Origin: Ferruginibacter lapsinanis
GTDB taxonomy: Bacteria > Bacteroidota > Bacteroidia > Chitinophagales > Chitinophagaceae
Reading direction: 5' to 3'
DNA: 64,000 nt
NCBI RefSeq assembly: GCF_020783315.1
Contig: NZ_CP086063.1
Location: 2,530,501-2,594,500 of the forward strand
The notes under the pieces are model-generated. The model had not been told where the DNA came from and made no database searches. It saw only the letters and a list, made by a program, of their open reading frames with translations. Shown here piece after piece: positions 10,301 to 19,719 of the stretch; position 1 is the stretch's first letter; the number at the start of each line of letters is the position of its first letter. The translations under genes were made by a program, and so were the position numbers.

Positions 10301-13300
10301 ATGCTTTTTTCTACAGAGGTACTTTTTGTTGTAATGCCAATTTTGATACTTTGGGCTTTATCACCTTTTGTTTCATGGAAAATAAGTACACCACTTGTAA
10401 AACATAAAGCCGAACTGACTATAGAGCAAAAAAAACAGCTACGAAAATTAGCAAGAAGAATATGGGGCTTTTTTCAAAATTTTGTTGGAGAAAAAGACAA
10501 TTGGTTGCCACCTGATAATTACCAGGAAGAGCCAGTAGGAAGAATTGCTCATCGTACATCACCTACTAATATTGGTCTGCTTTTGCTATCCAATCTTTCT
10601 GCATTTAAATTCGGATATGTTACTATACAGGATTTCATTCATCTTACAAACAATACGATCGCTACCATGCTAAAGATGGAGCGTTATAAAGGCCACTTAT
10701 ATAATTGGTATGACACGGAAACATTGCAGCCATTAAATCCAAGATATATTTCTACAGTTGATAGCGGAAATTTGGCGGGATATTTAATGGTATTGAAACA
10801 AGGGCTTATTGCACTACCTGAAAATGCGATTTTTTCTGAAAAATTATTTGATGGCTTATTAGATAGCGTGAGCGTTTATCGGGAAAAAATTACTGACAAT
10901 GCTTCTCTCAAACAATATGAGAATGAACTAATAAATATTTGTAAAACAGGTTTTACAAATATTGCTGACATTAAAAAATATGTTGATACAGCAACAGTTT
11001 CTTTTGAAAAAATCCTGAATACATCAGCTGATGACCCTGCGAATAATTCTCATTGGTGGGGGCAGTGTATACTAAAACAATTAAAAGATATAAGTTACGA
11101 TCTTAATGCATTTGCTCCCTGGCTTGCATTTCCAGCTCCGGGGCCAGCGTTTAACAAGATCATTGCCGCATTGTCTCACAATATAACATTACAGGATCTT
11201 GTAAGATCTGAAACGAATACATTATTACTAATCGATAGTTATTATTTACAAGATAATACCAAAGAAGAAAATGAGTGGCTTGGTATAATCAAGGCAGGAT
11301 ATATAGCATCAATTGATCAGGCGAAAAACCTGATGGGGATTATAGAAGATCTGATAGAAGATTGCGAAGTTCTTTCAGATATGGAATTTGATTTTCTATA
11401 CGATAGAACACAGCATTTATTGTCAATAGGATTTAATATTGATGAACATAAACGAGATCATGGATTTTATGATCTTCTTGCGTCAGAGGCAAGGTTGTCA
11501 ACTTTTGTAGGGATAGCACAAGGTAAATTACCACAGGATAGCTGGTTTGCATTAGGACGACAAATCACAAACCTTGGAGTAAAAGGAGTCTTGCTTTCAT
11601 GGAGTGGTTCTATGTTCGAATATCTGATGCCTTCATTGATCATGCCTGCTTATGAAAATACTCTGCTTGAAGAAACCAATAAGGCGATCATACAAAAGCA
11701 AATTGAATATGGAGAAAAGCACGGAGTGCCATGGGGTATTTCTGAGTCGGGCTATAATTTAGTAGATGCTAATCTTAATTATCAATATCGTGCATTCGGA
11801 GTTCCAGGCCTAGGGTTTAAACGTGGATTGGGAGAAGATCTTGTGGTTTCACCATATTCTTCTATAATGTCGTTGATGATAGATGTTAAAAGTAGTTATC
11901 AAAATTTCGAGAAATTGAAAGAAGCTGGATTAGAGGGTAGGTTTGGTTTTTATGAAGCAATCGACTACACTGCATCCCGATTGCCAAGAGGTAAGTCTGG
12001 AGCAGTGATAAAATCTTTTATGGCGCATCACCAAGGGATGAGTCTTTTGTCATTGGCTTTTGTTTTACTTGATCAACCATTACAAAAATTATTCGAGTCT
12101 GAGATAAGGTTTAAAGCAACATTGTTGTTGTTGCAGGAAAGGGTTCCGAGAATTTCAACATTCTATTCACCGAGTGTTCATATCGCAGATACAGGAGGTC
12201 TACCATCTACTGATGAAGTCCCTATCCGTGTTATCAATACACCAGATACAGTTATTCCTGAAGTACAATTGTTGTCAAATGGCAGGTACCATACTGTTGT
12301 AACCAATGCAGGGGGAGGATATAGTCGTTGGAAAGATATTGCGATTACACGTTGGCGTGAAGATACGACCTGTGACAACTGGGGGGCATTTTGTTTTATA
12401 CATGATCTTGATAATGATTCAGTTTGGTCTACTGCTTTTCAACCAACTTTAACAGCCGGAGAAAATTATGAAGCTGTTTTTTCTCAGGGAAGAGCAGAGT
12501 TTCGTCGTCGGGATATGTCATTAGAAACACATACAGAGATTGTTGTGTCGCCTGAAGATGATATTGAATTACGACGCATACATATTACCAATCGGTCACG
12601 TAAAAGACGAAATATTGAGATCACCAGCTACGCAGAGGTTGTATTAACTTCTGCTGTTGCAGATGAGATACATCCGGCATTCAGTAATCTTTTTGTTCAA
12701 ACAGAAATTAATCAGCAGCGGCATGCGATCGTTTGTACTAGAAGACCTCGTTCAGATGAAGAGCACATGCCATACATGTTTCATTTGATGAAAGTACATG
12801 ATGCAGAAGTGCAGCAGGTTTCTTACGAAACAGACCGGGCTAAGTTTATTGGTCGTGGAAATACGATAAATGAACCGGCAGCAATGAAAAAGAATGGAGC
12901 GTTGTCAAATACTGAAGGAGCTGTGTTAGATCCTATCATTTCTATACGCTACAAAATTGTTCTGGAACCATATGAAGTGACCACGATCGATCTGATAAAT
13001 GGCATAGCAGAAAATAAAGAGATATGTAATGGGTTAATAGAAAAATACCAGGATCAGAATCTCACAAACCGAGTATTGGAACTGGCATGGACACATAGCC
13101 AGGTCATTCTGCGGCAAATTAATGCAATGGAATCTGACGCACAATTATATTGTCGTTTAGCAAGTTCTATTGTCTTTTCTAATTCATTATTACGAGCCGA
13201 TCCGGCAGTTATTATAAAAAATCACAGAACGCAATCTGGCTTATGGGGGTATTCTGTTTCCGGCGATCTGCCAATAGTATTGGTACAGATAGAAGATGCT

Positions 13301-16069
13301 GCTAATGTTGATCTTGTAAAACAAATGGTGCAGGCTCATACTTACTGGCGACTAAAAGGTTTGATGGTAGATCTGGTAATTTGGAATGAAGACAGGGGAG
13401 GATATCGTCAGGTATTGCAAAATCAAATTCTGGGATTTGTAGCTCCCGGTTTTGGCGCCGACATTAAAGAACAGCCTGGTGGGATTTTCATAAGGTCTGC
13501 TGATCAGATATCCAATGAGGATCGTATTTTATTTCAAACGGTATCACATATTGTGATATCAGATACGCTTGGTTCTCTGGAAGAGCAAATGAATAGTCGA
13601 ACAAAACTGAAAGGAGCTATTCCTTATTTTAATCCGGCTAATAATTATGCAGAAGTTTTTACATCTGTTGAACCTAAAACAGACTTGCAGTTTTTCAATG
13701 GTACAGGAGGGTTTTCCAAAGACGGTTCTGAGTATGTGATCACTACCACATCATTGCAACAGACTCCGGCTCCATGGGTAAATGTGTTGGCTAATAAACA
13801 CTTTGGTAGTATTATCTCTGAAAATGGACAATCATATACATGGGTTGAAAATGCGCATGAATTAAGACTCACTCCATGGAATAATGATGCAGTAGGTGAC
13901 CTGAAAGGAGAAGCGTTTTATTTAAGAGATGAAGAAAGTGGAAAATATTGGTCGCCAACCTCATTGCCCAGCAGGGGGAAATCCCCTTACATAACCAGGC
14001 ATGGGTTTGGTTATAGTATTTTTGAACATAGTGAAGATGGGGTCTATTCTGAAATGTGCGTTTATGTCGATATTGAAGCCAGCATTAAATTTATTCGACT
14101 GAGAGTAAAAAATAATTCTGATAGAAAAAGATTTTTATCTGCAACTGGGTATGTTGAATGGGTTTTAGGTGATATGCGAAGAAAAACTACTATGCATATC
14201 GTAACAGGAATTGATGTAGACAGTGGAGCGATCTTTGCAAAAAATGCATACAATGCAGAACTTGAAAATCGGGTTGCATTTTTTGATGTGGATGATACGG
14301 TAAAAACTTATACGACCGATCGTGCAGAATTTATCGGTCGTAATAAAACGATCAATAATCCTGATGCCATGATCAGAACTCGTTTGTCTGGAAAAAAAGG
14401 AGCAGCAATCGATCCTTGCGGTGCCATACAGGTGCAGTTCAATCTTACAGAAAATGAAGAGAGAGAAGTGATCTTTAGGCTTGGCGTAGGTAGAGATGCA
14501 GATGATGCAAGTATTATGGCTCGTCAATTTAAGGGTGGTGCAGCGGCAAATACGGCCTTAGAAAAAGTAAGAAATTATTGGAGGAAAACGGTTGGGGCCG
14601 TACAGATAGAGACCCCTGATGCAGCAATCAATATTATCACTAATGGTTGGCTTAATTATCAAACGATTGCTTCCAGGATATGGGCCAGAAGTGGATTCTA
14701 TCAATCCGGAGGCGCTTATGGATTCAGAGATCAGCTGCAAGATGTATTGTCATTGTTACATACACAACCACTATTGGCACGTTCACAAATTTTATTATGT
14801 GCATCACGACAATTTAAGGAAGGGGATGTGCAACATTGGTGGCATCCGCCAATGGGAAGAGGGGTTCGTACTACTTGTTCAGATGATTATCTGTGGCTGC
14901 CATTTGTAACATCCCGATACCTTAAAATTACAGGCGATATAACTGTTCTTGATGAACAGATACATTTTATTGAAGGAAGAGGGCTTAATGTTGCAGAAGA
15001 ATCTTATTATGATCTTCCTTTACAATCAGATAATATTGCAAGTTTGTATCAACATTGTGTAAAGGCCATCGAACGTGGATTGAATTTCGGTGAACATGGA
15101 TTACCATTTATTGGTTCGGGAGATTGGAATGACGGGATGGATAAGGTGGGCAATCATGGAAAGGGGGAAAGTGTCTGGCTGGCTTTTTTTCTGTATGATA
15201 TCTTAAATCGTTTTAGCGAAGTGGCGCAAATCAAAAATGACCTTCTTTTTGTAGATAAATGTAAACTACATGCAGATCAGTTGTATAACAATATAAGTAA
15301 AAATGCCTGGGATGGGGAATGGTATAGAAGAGCTTATTTTGATAATGGTTCTCCATTGGGATCAGCAATGAATGATGAATGTAAGATTGATTCAATAGCA
15401 CAGAGTTGGTCTGTATTATCTAAAGGCGCAGACATTCAACACACAACAATAGCGATGGCATCTGCAAATAAATATTTGGTTCGTGAAGAAGAGAATATTG
15501 TACAACTGTTTGATCCTCCCTTTGATCAATCATCTATGAACCCTGGTTATATAAAGGGGTATGTGCCAGGAGTAAGAGAGAATGGCGGACAGTATACACA
15601 TGCGGCTATATGGTTGGCGATGGCATTTGCAGAGTTAGGGGATAAAAAAAAGGCGTGGCAATTATTGCAAATGATCAATCCTGTAAATCATGGCGATGAT
15701 GCACAGAAAATAGCGGTGTATAAAGTAGAGCCATATGTCATGTCGGCAGATATTTATGCTCAATCATTACATCTTGGCCGTGGGGGTTGGACATGGTATA
15801 CAGGCTCGGCAGGTTGGATGTATCAATTTATTATAGAGTCATTTATCGGTCTTAAAAAGATCGGTAATAAATTAATGTTTACACCTTGTGTTCCTGTTGA
15901 ATGGAAGTCGCTGAAAATAGATTATCGTTATCAGGATACGCTCTATCATATAACATATAATCAAATGGGCAGTGAAGTGATAAAACTTTTTCTGGATGAA
16001 GTAGAGCAACTGGATCATATTGTCCTTGTTGATAATAATAATGAACATCACATAAGTGTAATGTTTTAA
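7340..16069 (+). CDS. cyclic beta-1,2-glucan synthase (GT84-GH94)
   Basis: A giant 2909-residue membrane protein with the full architecture of NdvB/Cgs enzymes, which build cyclic beta-1,2-glucans from UDP-glucose and export them to the periplasm. Order: N-terminal soluble region; two membrane helices near 433-490; a GT84 glycosyltransferase with DAD at 655-657 (VITLDADTQLPRD) and the R-x-RW motif at 801-804 (RHRWIRGDWQ); further helices near 845-890 and 974-1012; a glucoamylase-like domain (WGISESGYNLVDANLNYQY) near 1470; then two glycan-phosphorylase-like modules, the last a GH94 domain with GFRDQLQDV, HWWHPPMGRGVRT and the catalytic Asp in GDWNDGMD (residues 2594-2601). No motif is missing. 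The family is best known from Rhizobiales and Brucella, so its presence here may reflect horizontal spread. No NdvA-type exporter lies nearby. Confidence 0.92.
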   Translation: MGYQRKKEKKNIFEKLSQAIAKLKKDFKLPFLGNNWNDRYANERPPLREELFSEEQLENYAKVLAKTHTAVYERTSESLLKRLSENEKVLLEVHQLLTESVKENKRIVPAGEWLLDNFYLIEEQIYTAEKHLPKGYSKVLPRLSKGQSANLPRVYDVAVEIISHTDGRIDLKSLLSFIKAYQTEVTLKLGELWAIPIMLRLALLENLRRLAIQIAIDIRNKDLASSWADKMTEIAEVDSKNLVLIIADMVRSDPPIVSSFVAELTKRLQEKGTLLMLPLSWIEQRLSENATTSSELIHQENQKQAADQVSISNSINSLRFLGANDWREFVENTSAIEQILRQDNNGVYGNMDFYTRDNYRHVIEKIARGTDMSEEAVALTVIQLTQANAQHGKANDRTAHVGYYLIGKGLLLLEKMVKFKGSIIEYFRKAFNKRPLTFYAGTIILFSFIISGLLIAKAYAEGLGNWILLAVLGVTSVIAISQLVISLLNRFITMFVPPVLLPRMDFSRGIPEQYRTLVVIPVILNHISEIEELIEGLEIRFLANRNKNLHFGLLTDFKDAASEVLPEDAAFVKLATERIIELNKKYGSNNNDLFFLFHRPRRWNASEKVWMGYERKRGKLAELNSLLRGKCHDRFSVVVGDETIFPYVKYVITLDADTQLPRDAAWKMIGTIAHPFNQAVFSEDSQTVIEGYAILQPKVSDSLHAINSSIYARLYQNETGLDPYTKAVSDIYQDLFGEGSFIGKGIYDVDIFEKILGTRFPENRILSHDLLEGCHVRSGLISDVQLYEEYPSRYLVDMKRRHRWIRGDWQIASWFHAYVPTAKKYFYQKNPLSLLSRWKIFDNIRRSLVPLSLLLLLFFGWLISADPFFWTLSVVSIMVLPSLVSLCSELIKKPGDVLFWPHILFSFKSAGNHFFQHVFEFICLPFEVYFNLDAIIRTNWRMSVTQKKMLEWNPSGNALRNNNQNIPETYKIMWFPVFLSIVLFTYLMLFSTEVLFVVMPILILWALSPFVSWKISTPLVKHKAELTIEQKKQLRKLARRIWGFFQNFVGEKDNWLPPDNYQEEPVGRIAHRTSPTNIGLLLLSNLSAFKFGYVTIQDFIHLTNNTIATMLKMERYKGHLYNWYDTETLQPLNPRYISTVDSGNLAGYLMVLKQGLIALPENAIFSEKLFDGLLDSVSVYREKITDNASLKQYENELINICKTGFTNIADIKKYVDTATVSFEKILNTSADDPANNSHWWGQCILKQLKDISYDLNAFAPWLAFPAPGPAFNKIIAALSHNITLQDLVRSETNTLLLIDSYYLQDNTKEENEWLGIIKAGYIASIDQAKNLMGIIEDLIEDCEVLSDMEFDFLYDRTQHLLSIGFNIDEHKRDHGFYDLLASEARLSTFVGIAQGKLPQDSWFALGRQITNLGVKGVLLSWSGSMFEYLMPSLIMPAYENTLLEETNKAIIQKQIEYGEKHGVPWGISESGYNLVDANLNYQYRAFGVPGLGFKRGLGEDLVVSPYSSIMSLMIDVKSSYQNFEKLKEAGLEGRFGFYEAIDYTASRLPRGKSGAVIKSFMAHHQGMSLLSLAFVLLDQPLQKLFESEIRFKATLLLLQERVPRISTFYSPSVHIADTGGLPSTDEVPIRVINTPDTVIPEVQLLSNGRYHTVVTNAGGGYSRWKDIAITRWREDTTCDNWGAFCFIHDLDNDSVWSTAFQPTLTAGENYEAVFSQGRAEFRRRDMSLETHTEIVVSPEDDIELRRIHITNRSRKRRNIEITSYAEVVLTSAVADEIHPAFSNLFVQTEINQQRHAIVCTRRPRSDEEHMPYMFHLMKVHDAEVQQVSYETDRAKFIGRGNTINEPAAMKKNGALSNTEGAVLDPIISIRYKIVLEPYEVTTIDLINGIAENKEICNGLIEKYQDQNLTNRVLELAWTHSQVILRQINAMESDAQLYCRLASSIVFSNSLLRADPAVIIKNHRTQSGLWGYSVSGDLPIVLVQIEDAANVDLVKQMVQAHTYWRLKGLMVDLVIWNEDRGGYRQVLQNQILGFVAPGFGADIKEQPGGIFIRSADQISNEDRILFQTVSHIVISDTLGSLEEQMNSRTKLKGAIPYFNPANNYAEVFTSVEPKTDLQFFNGTGGFSKDGSEYVITTTSLQQTPAPWVNVLANKHFGSIISENGQSYTWVENAHELRLTPWNNDAVGDLKGEAFYLRDEESGKYWSPTSLPSRGKSPYITRHGFGYSIFEHSEDGVYSEMCVYVDIEASIKFIRLRVKNNSDRKRFLSATGYVEWVLGDMRRKTTMHIVTGIDVDSGAIFAKNAYNAELENRVAFFDVDDTVKTYTTDRAEFIGRNKTINNPDAMIRTRLSGKKGAAIDPCGAIQVQFNLTENEEREVIFRLGVGRDADDASIMARQFKGGAAANTALEKVRNYWRKTVGAVQIETPDAAINIITNGWLNYQTIASRIWARSGFYQSGGAYGFRDQLQDVLSLLHTQPLLARSQILLCASRQFKEGDVQHWWHPPMGRGVRTTCSDDYLWLPFVTSRYLKITGDITVLDEQIHFIEGRGLNVAEESYYDLPLQSDNIASLYQHCVKAIERGLNFGEHGLPFIGSGDWNDGMDKVGNHGKGESVWLAFFLYDILNRFSEVAQIKNDLLFVDKCKLHADQLYNNISKNAWDGEWYRRAYFDNGSPLGSAMNDECKIDSIAQSWSVLSKGADIQHTTIAMASANKYLVREEENIVQLFDPPFDQSSMNPGYIKGYVPGVRENGGQYTHAAIWLAMAFAELGDKKKAWQLLQMINPVNHGDDAQKIAVYKVEPYVMSADIYAQSLHLGRGGWTWYTGSAGWMYQFIIESFIGLKKIGNKLMFTPCVPVEWKSLKIDYRYQDTLYHITYNQMGSEVIKLFLDEVEQLDHIVLVDNNNEHHISVMF

Positions 16070-16084
16070 TACAGATTTATCAGT

Positions 16085-16121
16085 GTAAAAAAAGTACCAC
16101 ATTTCAATAATGTGGTACTTG
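16085..16121 (-). terminator. terminator of the T9SS cargo gene
   Basis: A hairpin with arms AAGTACCACA and TGTGGTACTT (16092-16120) is followed on the minus strand by a run of seven T (the A run at 16085-16091 on the + strand). It lies just past the stop of the minus-strand gene; there is no T tract on the + strand. Confidence 0.8.
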
Positions 16122-16142
16122 TCTGATAGAACATTTCTGCGG

Positions 16143-17867
16143 TTATTTTTTTATCACTGTAAATTTAGATTGAAGCACTTTACCATTTCTATCAACAGTT
16201 TTAATAATATAAGTGCCGGGAGAAAAATTACTTACATCAAATGTTGTAGAATTTGTTACAACTTTAATATTACTAACAATCACTTTTCCAGTTAAGCTGT
16301 ATATACTAATTGTTTGATTGTTGTCAGGCACATTGAGTATTTCAATCGTAATGGATTGACGGGCAGGGGTAGGAAATACATCCAATCCTGTATTTTTTTC
16401 AGTAAAATACACTGCAACAATTTCTGAATTATTAGTTCTGTTATCTGTGCTTACTTCTCTTAAACGATAGTAATTATATCCTTTTACAGGAGTTATGTCC
16501 TTATATGAATAAGTTGTTGTAGCTGCACTTATTCCTTTTGCCGGCACTCTTGCCATGTCGGTAAAACTGACCCCATCCAAAGATCTTTCAATAACAAATT
16601 CTTTTGAATTTAATTCAGTGCTTGTGCTCCAGTTCAATTGAGCCTGTTGATTACTTAATTTTTTTACATTAAAGAATTCAAGTTTTACAGGTAACGGCCC
16701 ACATTCTTCTCCAACACATGGATACAACGGACAGTTGCCATATGCTGCCGGTGTCATAAATGCATTCAGATACATTCTCTGACCATTTATGTCTTCATCT
16801 TTAGTGCCGCTAAATGTGTGATTGCCGAGATAAAATATTAATCCTCCCTTACCTGTTTTGTGTTTAGTTACAGTTGCGCCAAATATAGAGTCTGTTGCAG
16901 GAGTATTGCCTACAATGATCGGATAAAAATTATTAATGGCATTACTGCCCGGAAGACGTTGCCAGGTTTGAAGATATCCTGTTTGATTAGGGATAAAAAT
17001 ACCATCAAATTGTGCATAAGAAAGATCAGGGTTGGCATAATTTACGGCATTGTCCGGAATACCAATTGTATTCTTTGTAATACCTCCGGAAGATTGTACC
17101 TGACGGGAATCTTCATAAGTATCCACTGCATGGCATTGTGCTAAAAAATTTCCTCCACGTTGAACAAAGTCTGTCAGAGAATCAACAATTCTGCCGATCG
17201 GATAGCCATTTGTGCCATCATTGTGTGGTTCAGAGGCAAATGTATAACAACCGTTGTATAAGTTAACGGCAGAATCAAGCACAGCATAATTTGTTGATGG
17301 GATAGAAGCTGTAACCATGTAAGCAAGCTGAAGTTTTCCATTTCCTCCATCATCTAAAATTGCGGCTTTGGGTTTAACACCAAACAGGTCATACCGCACA
17401 TTAACGTTAACAGGATTGATCGTTCTGTAAACATTTACTTTGTTGCTTGCCGACATTGAGTTATTGAATACATTAATGAAAACTCTGGCTAAAGCTGTGT
17501 CAGGAGGGAAGATAACGAAAGGGCCTGCTTTAAAATCTTTTGCTACACTACCGGCAATAACAAAAGAAGGCGCAACCCTTTCTGCAAGTACAGAAAAATC
17601 AACGCCGTCTTTAACCTTTCCTGAGTCAATGATCCAGCGTAACCTAATCCCTCCATTTTGCAAATTTACCAATAGTCCGTAAGCCTTTAAATTAAAGTAT
17701 CCCGGGTTTGCCTGATATGTTTTGTCCATTGGAATGATGAAAGAGCCCGCCGGCATAACTTTGATATTCTTATTAGGGTTGGGTAAGTCGTTATTTTGAG
17801 CCTTGCATGGAAATAGAGCCAATGCAAGAAAGATCAACATAAAAGTTGAGTGTATAAACGTTTTCAT
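16143..17867 (-). CDS. secreted protein with T9SS type A sorting domain
   Basis: A 574-residue exported protein. A signal peptide (residues 1-23, ending FPCKAQ) is followed by a ~350-residue domain of unknown function with segments such as AAILDDGGNGK, NFLAQCHAVDT and GGLIFYLGNHTF, loosely reminiscent of a glutamine-amidotransferase-like fold (weak). Then comes the linker-plus-FN3-like module typical of T9SS cargo (LPVKLEFFNVKK, QAQLNWSTSTELNSKEFVIE, YNYYRLREV). The last ~75 residues are a type A sorting domain (DVFPTPARQSITIE through SPGTYIIKTVDRNGKVLQSK) that would direct export through the outer membrane by the T9SS. It stands alone with its own terminator. The catalytic or binding role is unknown. 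Confidence 0.85.
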   Translation of the reverse strand: MKTFIHSTFMLIFLALALFPCKAQNNDLPNPNKNIKVMPAGSFIIPMDKTYQANPGYFNLKAYGLLVNLQNGGIRLRWIIDSGKVKDGVDFSVLAERVAPSFVIAGSVAKDFKAGPFVIFPPDTALARVFINVFNNSMSASNKVNVYRTINPVNVNVRYDLFGVKPKAAILDDGGNGKLQLAYMVTASIPSTNYAVLDSAVNLYNGCYTFASEPHNDGTNGYPIGRIVDSLTDFVQRGGNFLAQCHAVDTYEDSRQVQSSGGITKNTIGIPDNAVNYANPDLSYAQFDGIFIPNQTGYLQTWQRLPGSNAINNFYPIIVGNTPATDSIFGATVTKHKTGKGGLIFYLGNHTFSGTKDEDINGQRMYLNAFMTPAAYGNCPLYPCVGEECGPLPVKLEFFNVKKLSNQQAQLNWSTSTELNSKEFVIERSLDGVSFTDMARVPAKGISAATTTYSYKDITPVKGYNYYRLREVSTDNRTNNSEIVAVYFTEKNTGLDVFPTPARQSITIEILNVPDNNQTISIYSLTGKVIVSNIKVVTNSTTFDVSNFSPGTYIIKTVDRNGKVLQSKFTVIKK

Positions 17868-18198
17868 GATAATTAGTTTTAAAAGGTGTATGGCCTTTGT
17901 GAGGAAGAGGAATTAATTGATCGGTCTTCAATTAAAACTGTCAGGTATTGGATTACTGAGTAGTAAAAGTATTCTCAATACAACGTATGCGGAAGTGCTT
18001 TTGCCTTATGAAGTTAAGGTGATTTTTTATGGAATACAAGGAAGAAAAATATGATTTTTGTTAGTTTTTTATGTGTTGCATTTTGATGAAAATATAGCTG
18101 TATCAGCGCTTTTGAAGCTTTTATATTGCTATTTTTTTTCTCTTGTTCTTAATTCATTTATTTTTCTCACTTTTACGATTCATATAAATTATGTCATA
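17868..18198. other. 331-base gene-free spacer between divergent genes
   Basis: This AT-rich stretch separates the divergent T9SS cargo gene and tatD. It must hold both promoters, but I see no clear TAnnTTTG box, hairpin or repeat. The open frame that runs leftward from tatD here encodes only Phe/Leu/Ile-rich sequence and is not convincing as coding. Confidence 0.5.
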
Positions 18199-18849
18199 TT
18201 GCTGATCAATATACACTCACATCATTCTTCTGTTTCAGATGAATGGACAATAAAGAATTTGCACAATAATTTTGCTTTTGTGGCTACTGAGGGATACTTT
18301 TCTATAGGGCTGCATCCTTGGTATTTGCAGAAAGATACCTTTGATAAGGAAATTACGTCGTTGATAAAATGGAGTAGTCAAAAATCTGTTTTAGCTATAG
18401 GCGAATGTGGATTAGATAAAATATGTAGTACTGATTTTTTGTTTCAAAAAAAAGTATTTACAGCACAAATATTGCTTGCAAATAAGATCAACAAACCTAT
18501 AATTATTCATTGTGTAAGAGCCTACGATGAAGTGCTTGAACTTTTACAACAGAATAATAATCATGTGCCGGTTATTTTTCATGGATTTAATAAAAATAAA
18601 GAACTAGCTGAAAAGCTTATTGATAAAGGGTACTATTTGTCTTTTGGTAAAGCGCTGATGCAAACAAGAGTGCAGGAGCTTCTGGTATCACTTCCACTAC
18701 AACAGGTTTTTTTTGAAACGGATGATTTTGATTCAGGTATAGATGTGGTTTATTCAATAGCAGCCACTGCTTTAAAAATTGATACTTTTTCACTTAGTTT
18801 GCAAATTCAAAAAAATGTTGCCAAAGTTTTTGGTGACGATCTATTTTAA
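18199..18849 (+). CDS. TatD family metal-dependent hydrolase
   Basis: A TIM-barrel amidohydrolase-superfamily nuclease of 216 residues. The metal ligands are recognisable: HxH in NIHSHH at the N-terminus, E in AIGECGLD, H in IIHCVRA, H in VIFHGF, and D in FFETDDFD near the end. I chose the TTG at 18199 as start because it puts the HxH strand at residues 5-7 as in the family; the in-frame ATG at 18058 would add ~47 hydrophobic residues that do not belong to TatD. TatD proteins are 3'-5' DNA/RNA exonucleases or related esterases; the exact substrate is not visible. It ends 3 bases before tcdA, so the two are probably co-transcribed. Confidence 0.85.
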   Translation: MLINIHSHHSSVSDEWTIKNLHNNFAFVATEGYFSIGLHPWYLQKDTFDKEITSLIKWSSQKSVLAIGECGLDKICSTDFLFQKKVFTAQILLANKINKPIIIHCVRAYDEVLELLQQNNNHVPVIFHGFNKNKELAEKLIDKGYYLSFGKALMQTRVQELLVSLPLQQVFFETDDFDSGIDVVYSIAATALKIDTFSLSLQIQKNVAKVFGDDLF

Positions 18850-18852
18850 ATT

Positions 18853-19581
18853 ATGACAACTGATTTTTCTTGGTTATCCCGTACAGAACTTCTTATTGGT
18901 GAAAATGCTTTACATAAGCTGGCAAACAGTCATGTAATGATAGTGGGGCTTGGTGGAGTAGGCTCTTATGCCGCAGAATTTATTGCCCGGAGTGGCATAG
19001 GAAAAATGACAATTATTGATGGCGATGTGGTGGATCCAACTAATCGTAATAGGCAATTGCCTGCATTGTCAACCAATCATGGGCAGTATAAAGCCGATAT
19101 AATGGCTGAGAGATTATTAGCTATAAATCCCGAGCTTGAGGTCGAAGTAATCAAAACATTTATTAATCCTGAAATGGTGGCAGCGCAATTTACTATTCAG
19201 CCCGATTATCTGATAGATGCAATTGACAGTATTACACCAAAAATCACCTTTATAAAAATGGCTTATGAAAAAGGTTGGAATATTGTAAGCAGTATGGGGG
19301 CCGGGGCAAAGTTAGATCCTACTAAATTACAGGTAGTGGATATTTCGAAAACATATAACTGTCCTTTTGCTCAACAAATAAGAAAAGTGTTGAAACGACA
19401 ACACAATATTCGGAAAGGCATTAAAGTGGTTTTTTCACCTGAAGAACCGATGAAGGAAAGTTTGATACTAACTGATGGCAGTAATTTTAAAAAATCGGCT
19501 TATGGAACAATATCGTATCTGCCTGCAGTATTTGGTGCGGTCGCTGCTTCAGTTGTGATTAGGGATCTGATTGGGGAATGA
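18853..19581 (+). CDS. tcdA: tRNA threonylcarbamoyladenosine dehydratase
   Basis: An E1-like, ATP-using enzyme of the ThiF/MoeB superfamily (242 residues) that cyclises the t6A base at tRNA position 37 to ct6A. The nucleotide-binding motif is VMIVGLGGVGSYAAEFIARSG (about residues 29-49), followed by IIDGDVVDPTNRNRQLPA, the residues that hold ATP and Mg, and DYLIDAIDSITPK. The size, the absence of MoeB zinc-binding Cys pairs, and the ending with PAVFGAVAASVVIRDL fit TcdA (CsdL/YgdL) rather than ThiF or MoeB. It lies directly after the TatD gene. It is a housekeeping tRNA modification enzyme in the cytosol. Confidence 0.9.
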   Translation: MTTDFSWLSRTELLIGENALHKLANSHVMIVGLGGVGSYAAEFIARSGIGKMTIIDGDVVDPTNRNRQLPALSTNHGQYKADIMAERLLAINPELEVEVIKTFINPEMVAAQFTIQPDYLIDAIDSITPKITFIKMAYEKGWNIVSSMGAGAKLDPTKLQVVDISKTYNCPFAQQIRKVLKRQHNIRKGIKVVFSPEEPMKESLILTDGSNFKKSAYGTISYLPAVFGAVAASVVIRDLIGE

Positions 19582-19719
19582 TTTTATATGCCTGTTTGTA
19601 ACGTGCGATCACAAAATTTCTATTACTCATATAAATCACATTTGATTATGAGAATAATCACTCAGCTGTTATTATATTAGCATTAGCTTTACTGTATAAT
19701 CTAGTCATTTTAGCTAATT

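Noticed and set aside
14165..14527. 120-residue minus-strand ORF inside the glucan synthase gene
   Set aside because: It is antisense to a strongly conserved coding region (GH94 region) and shows no recognisable domain.
18058..18198. N-terminal extension of the TatD ORF starting at ATG 18058
   Set aside because: The extra ~47 residues are hydrophobic and do not fit TatD; the HxH motif belongs at the extreme N-terminus, as given by the TTG at 18199.
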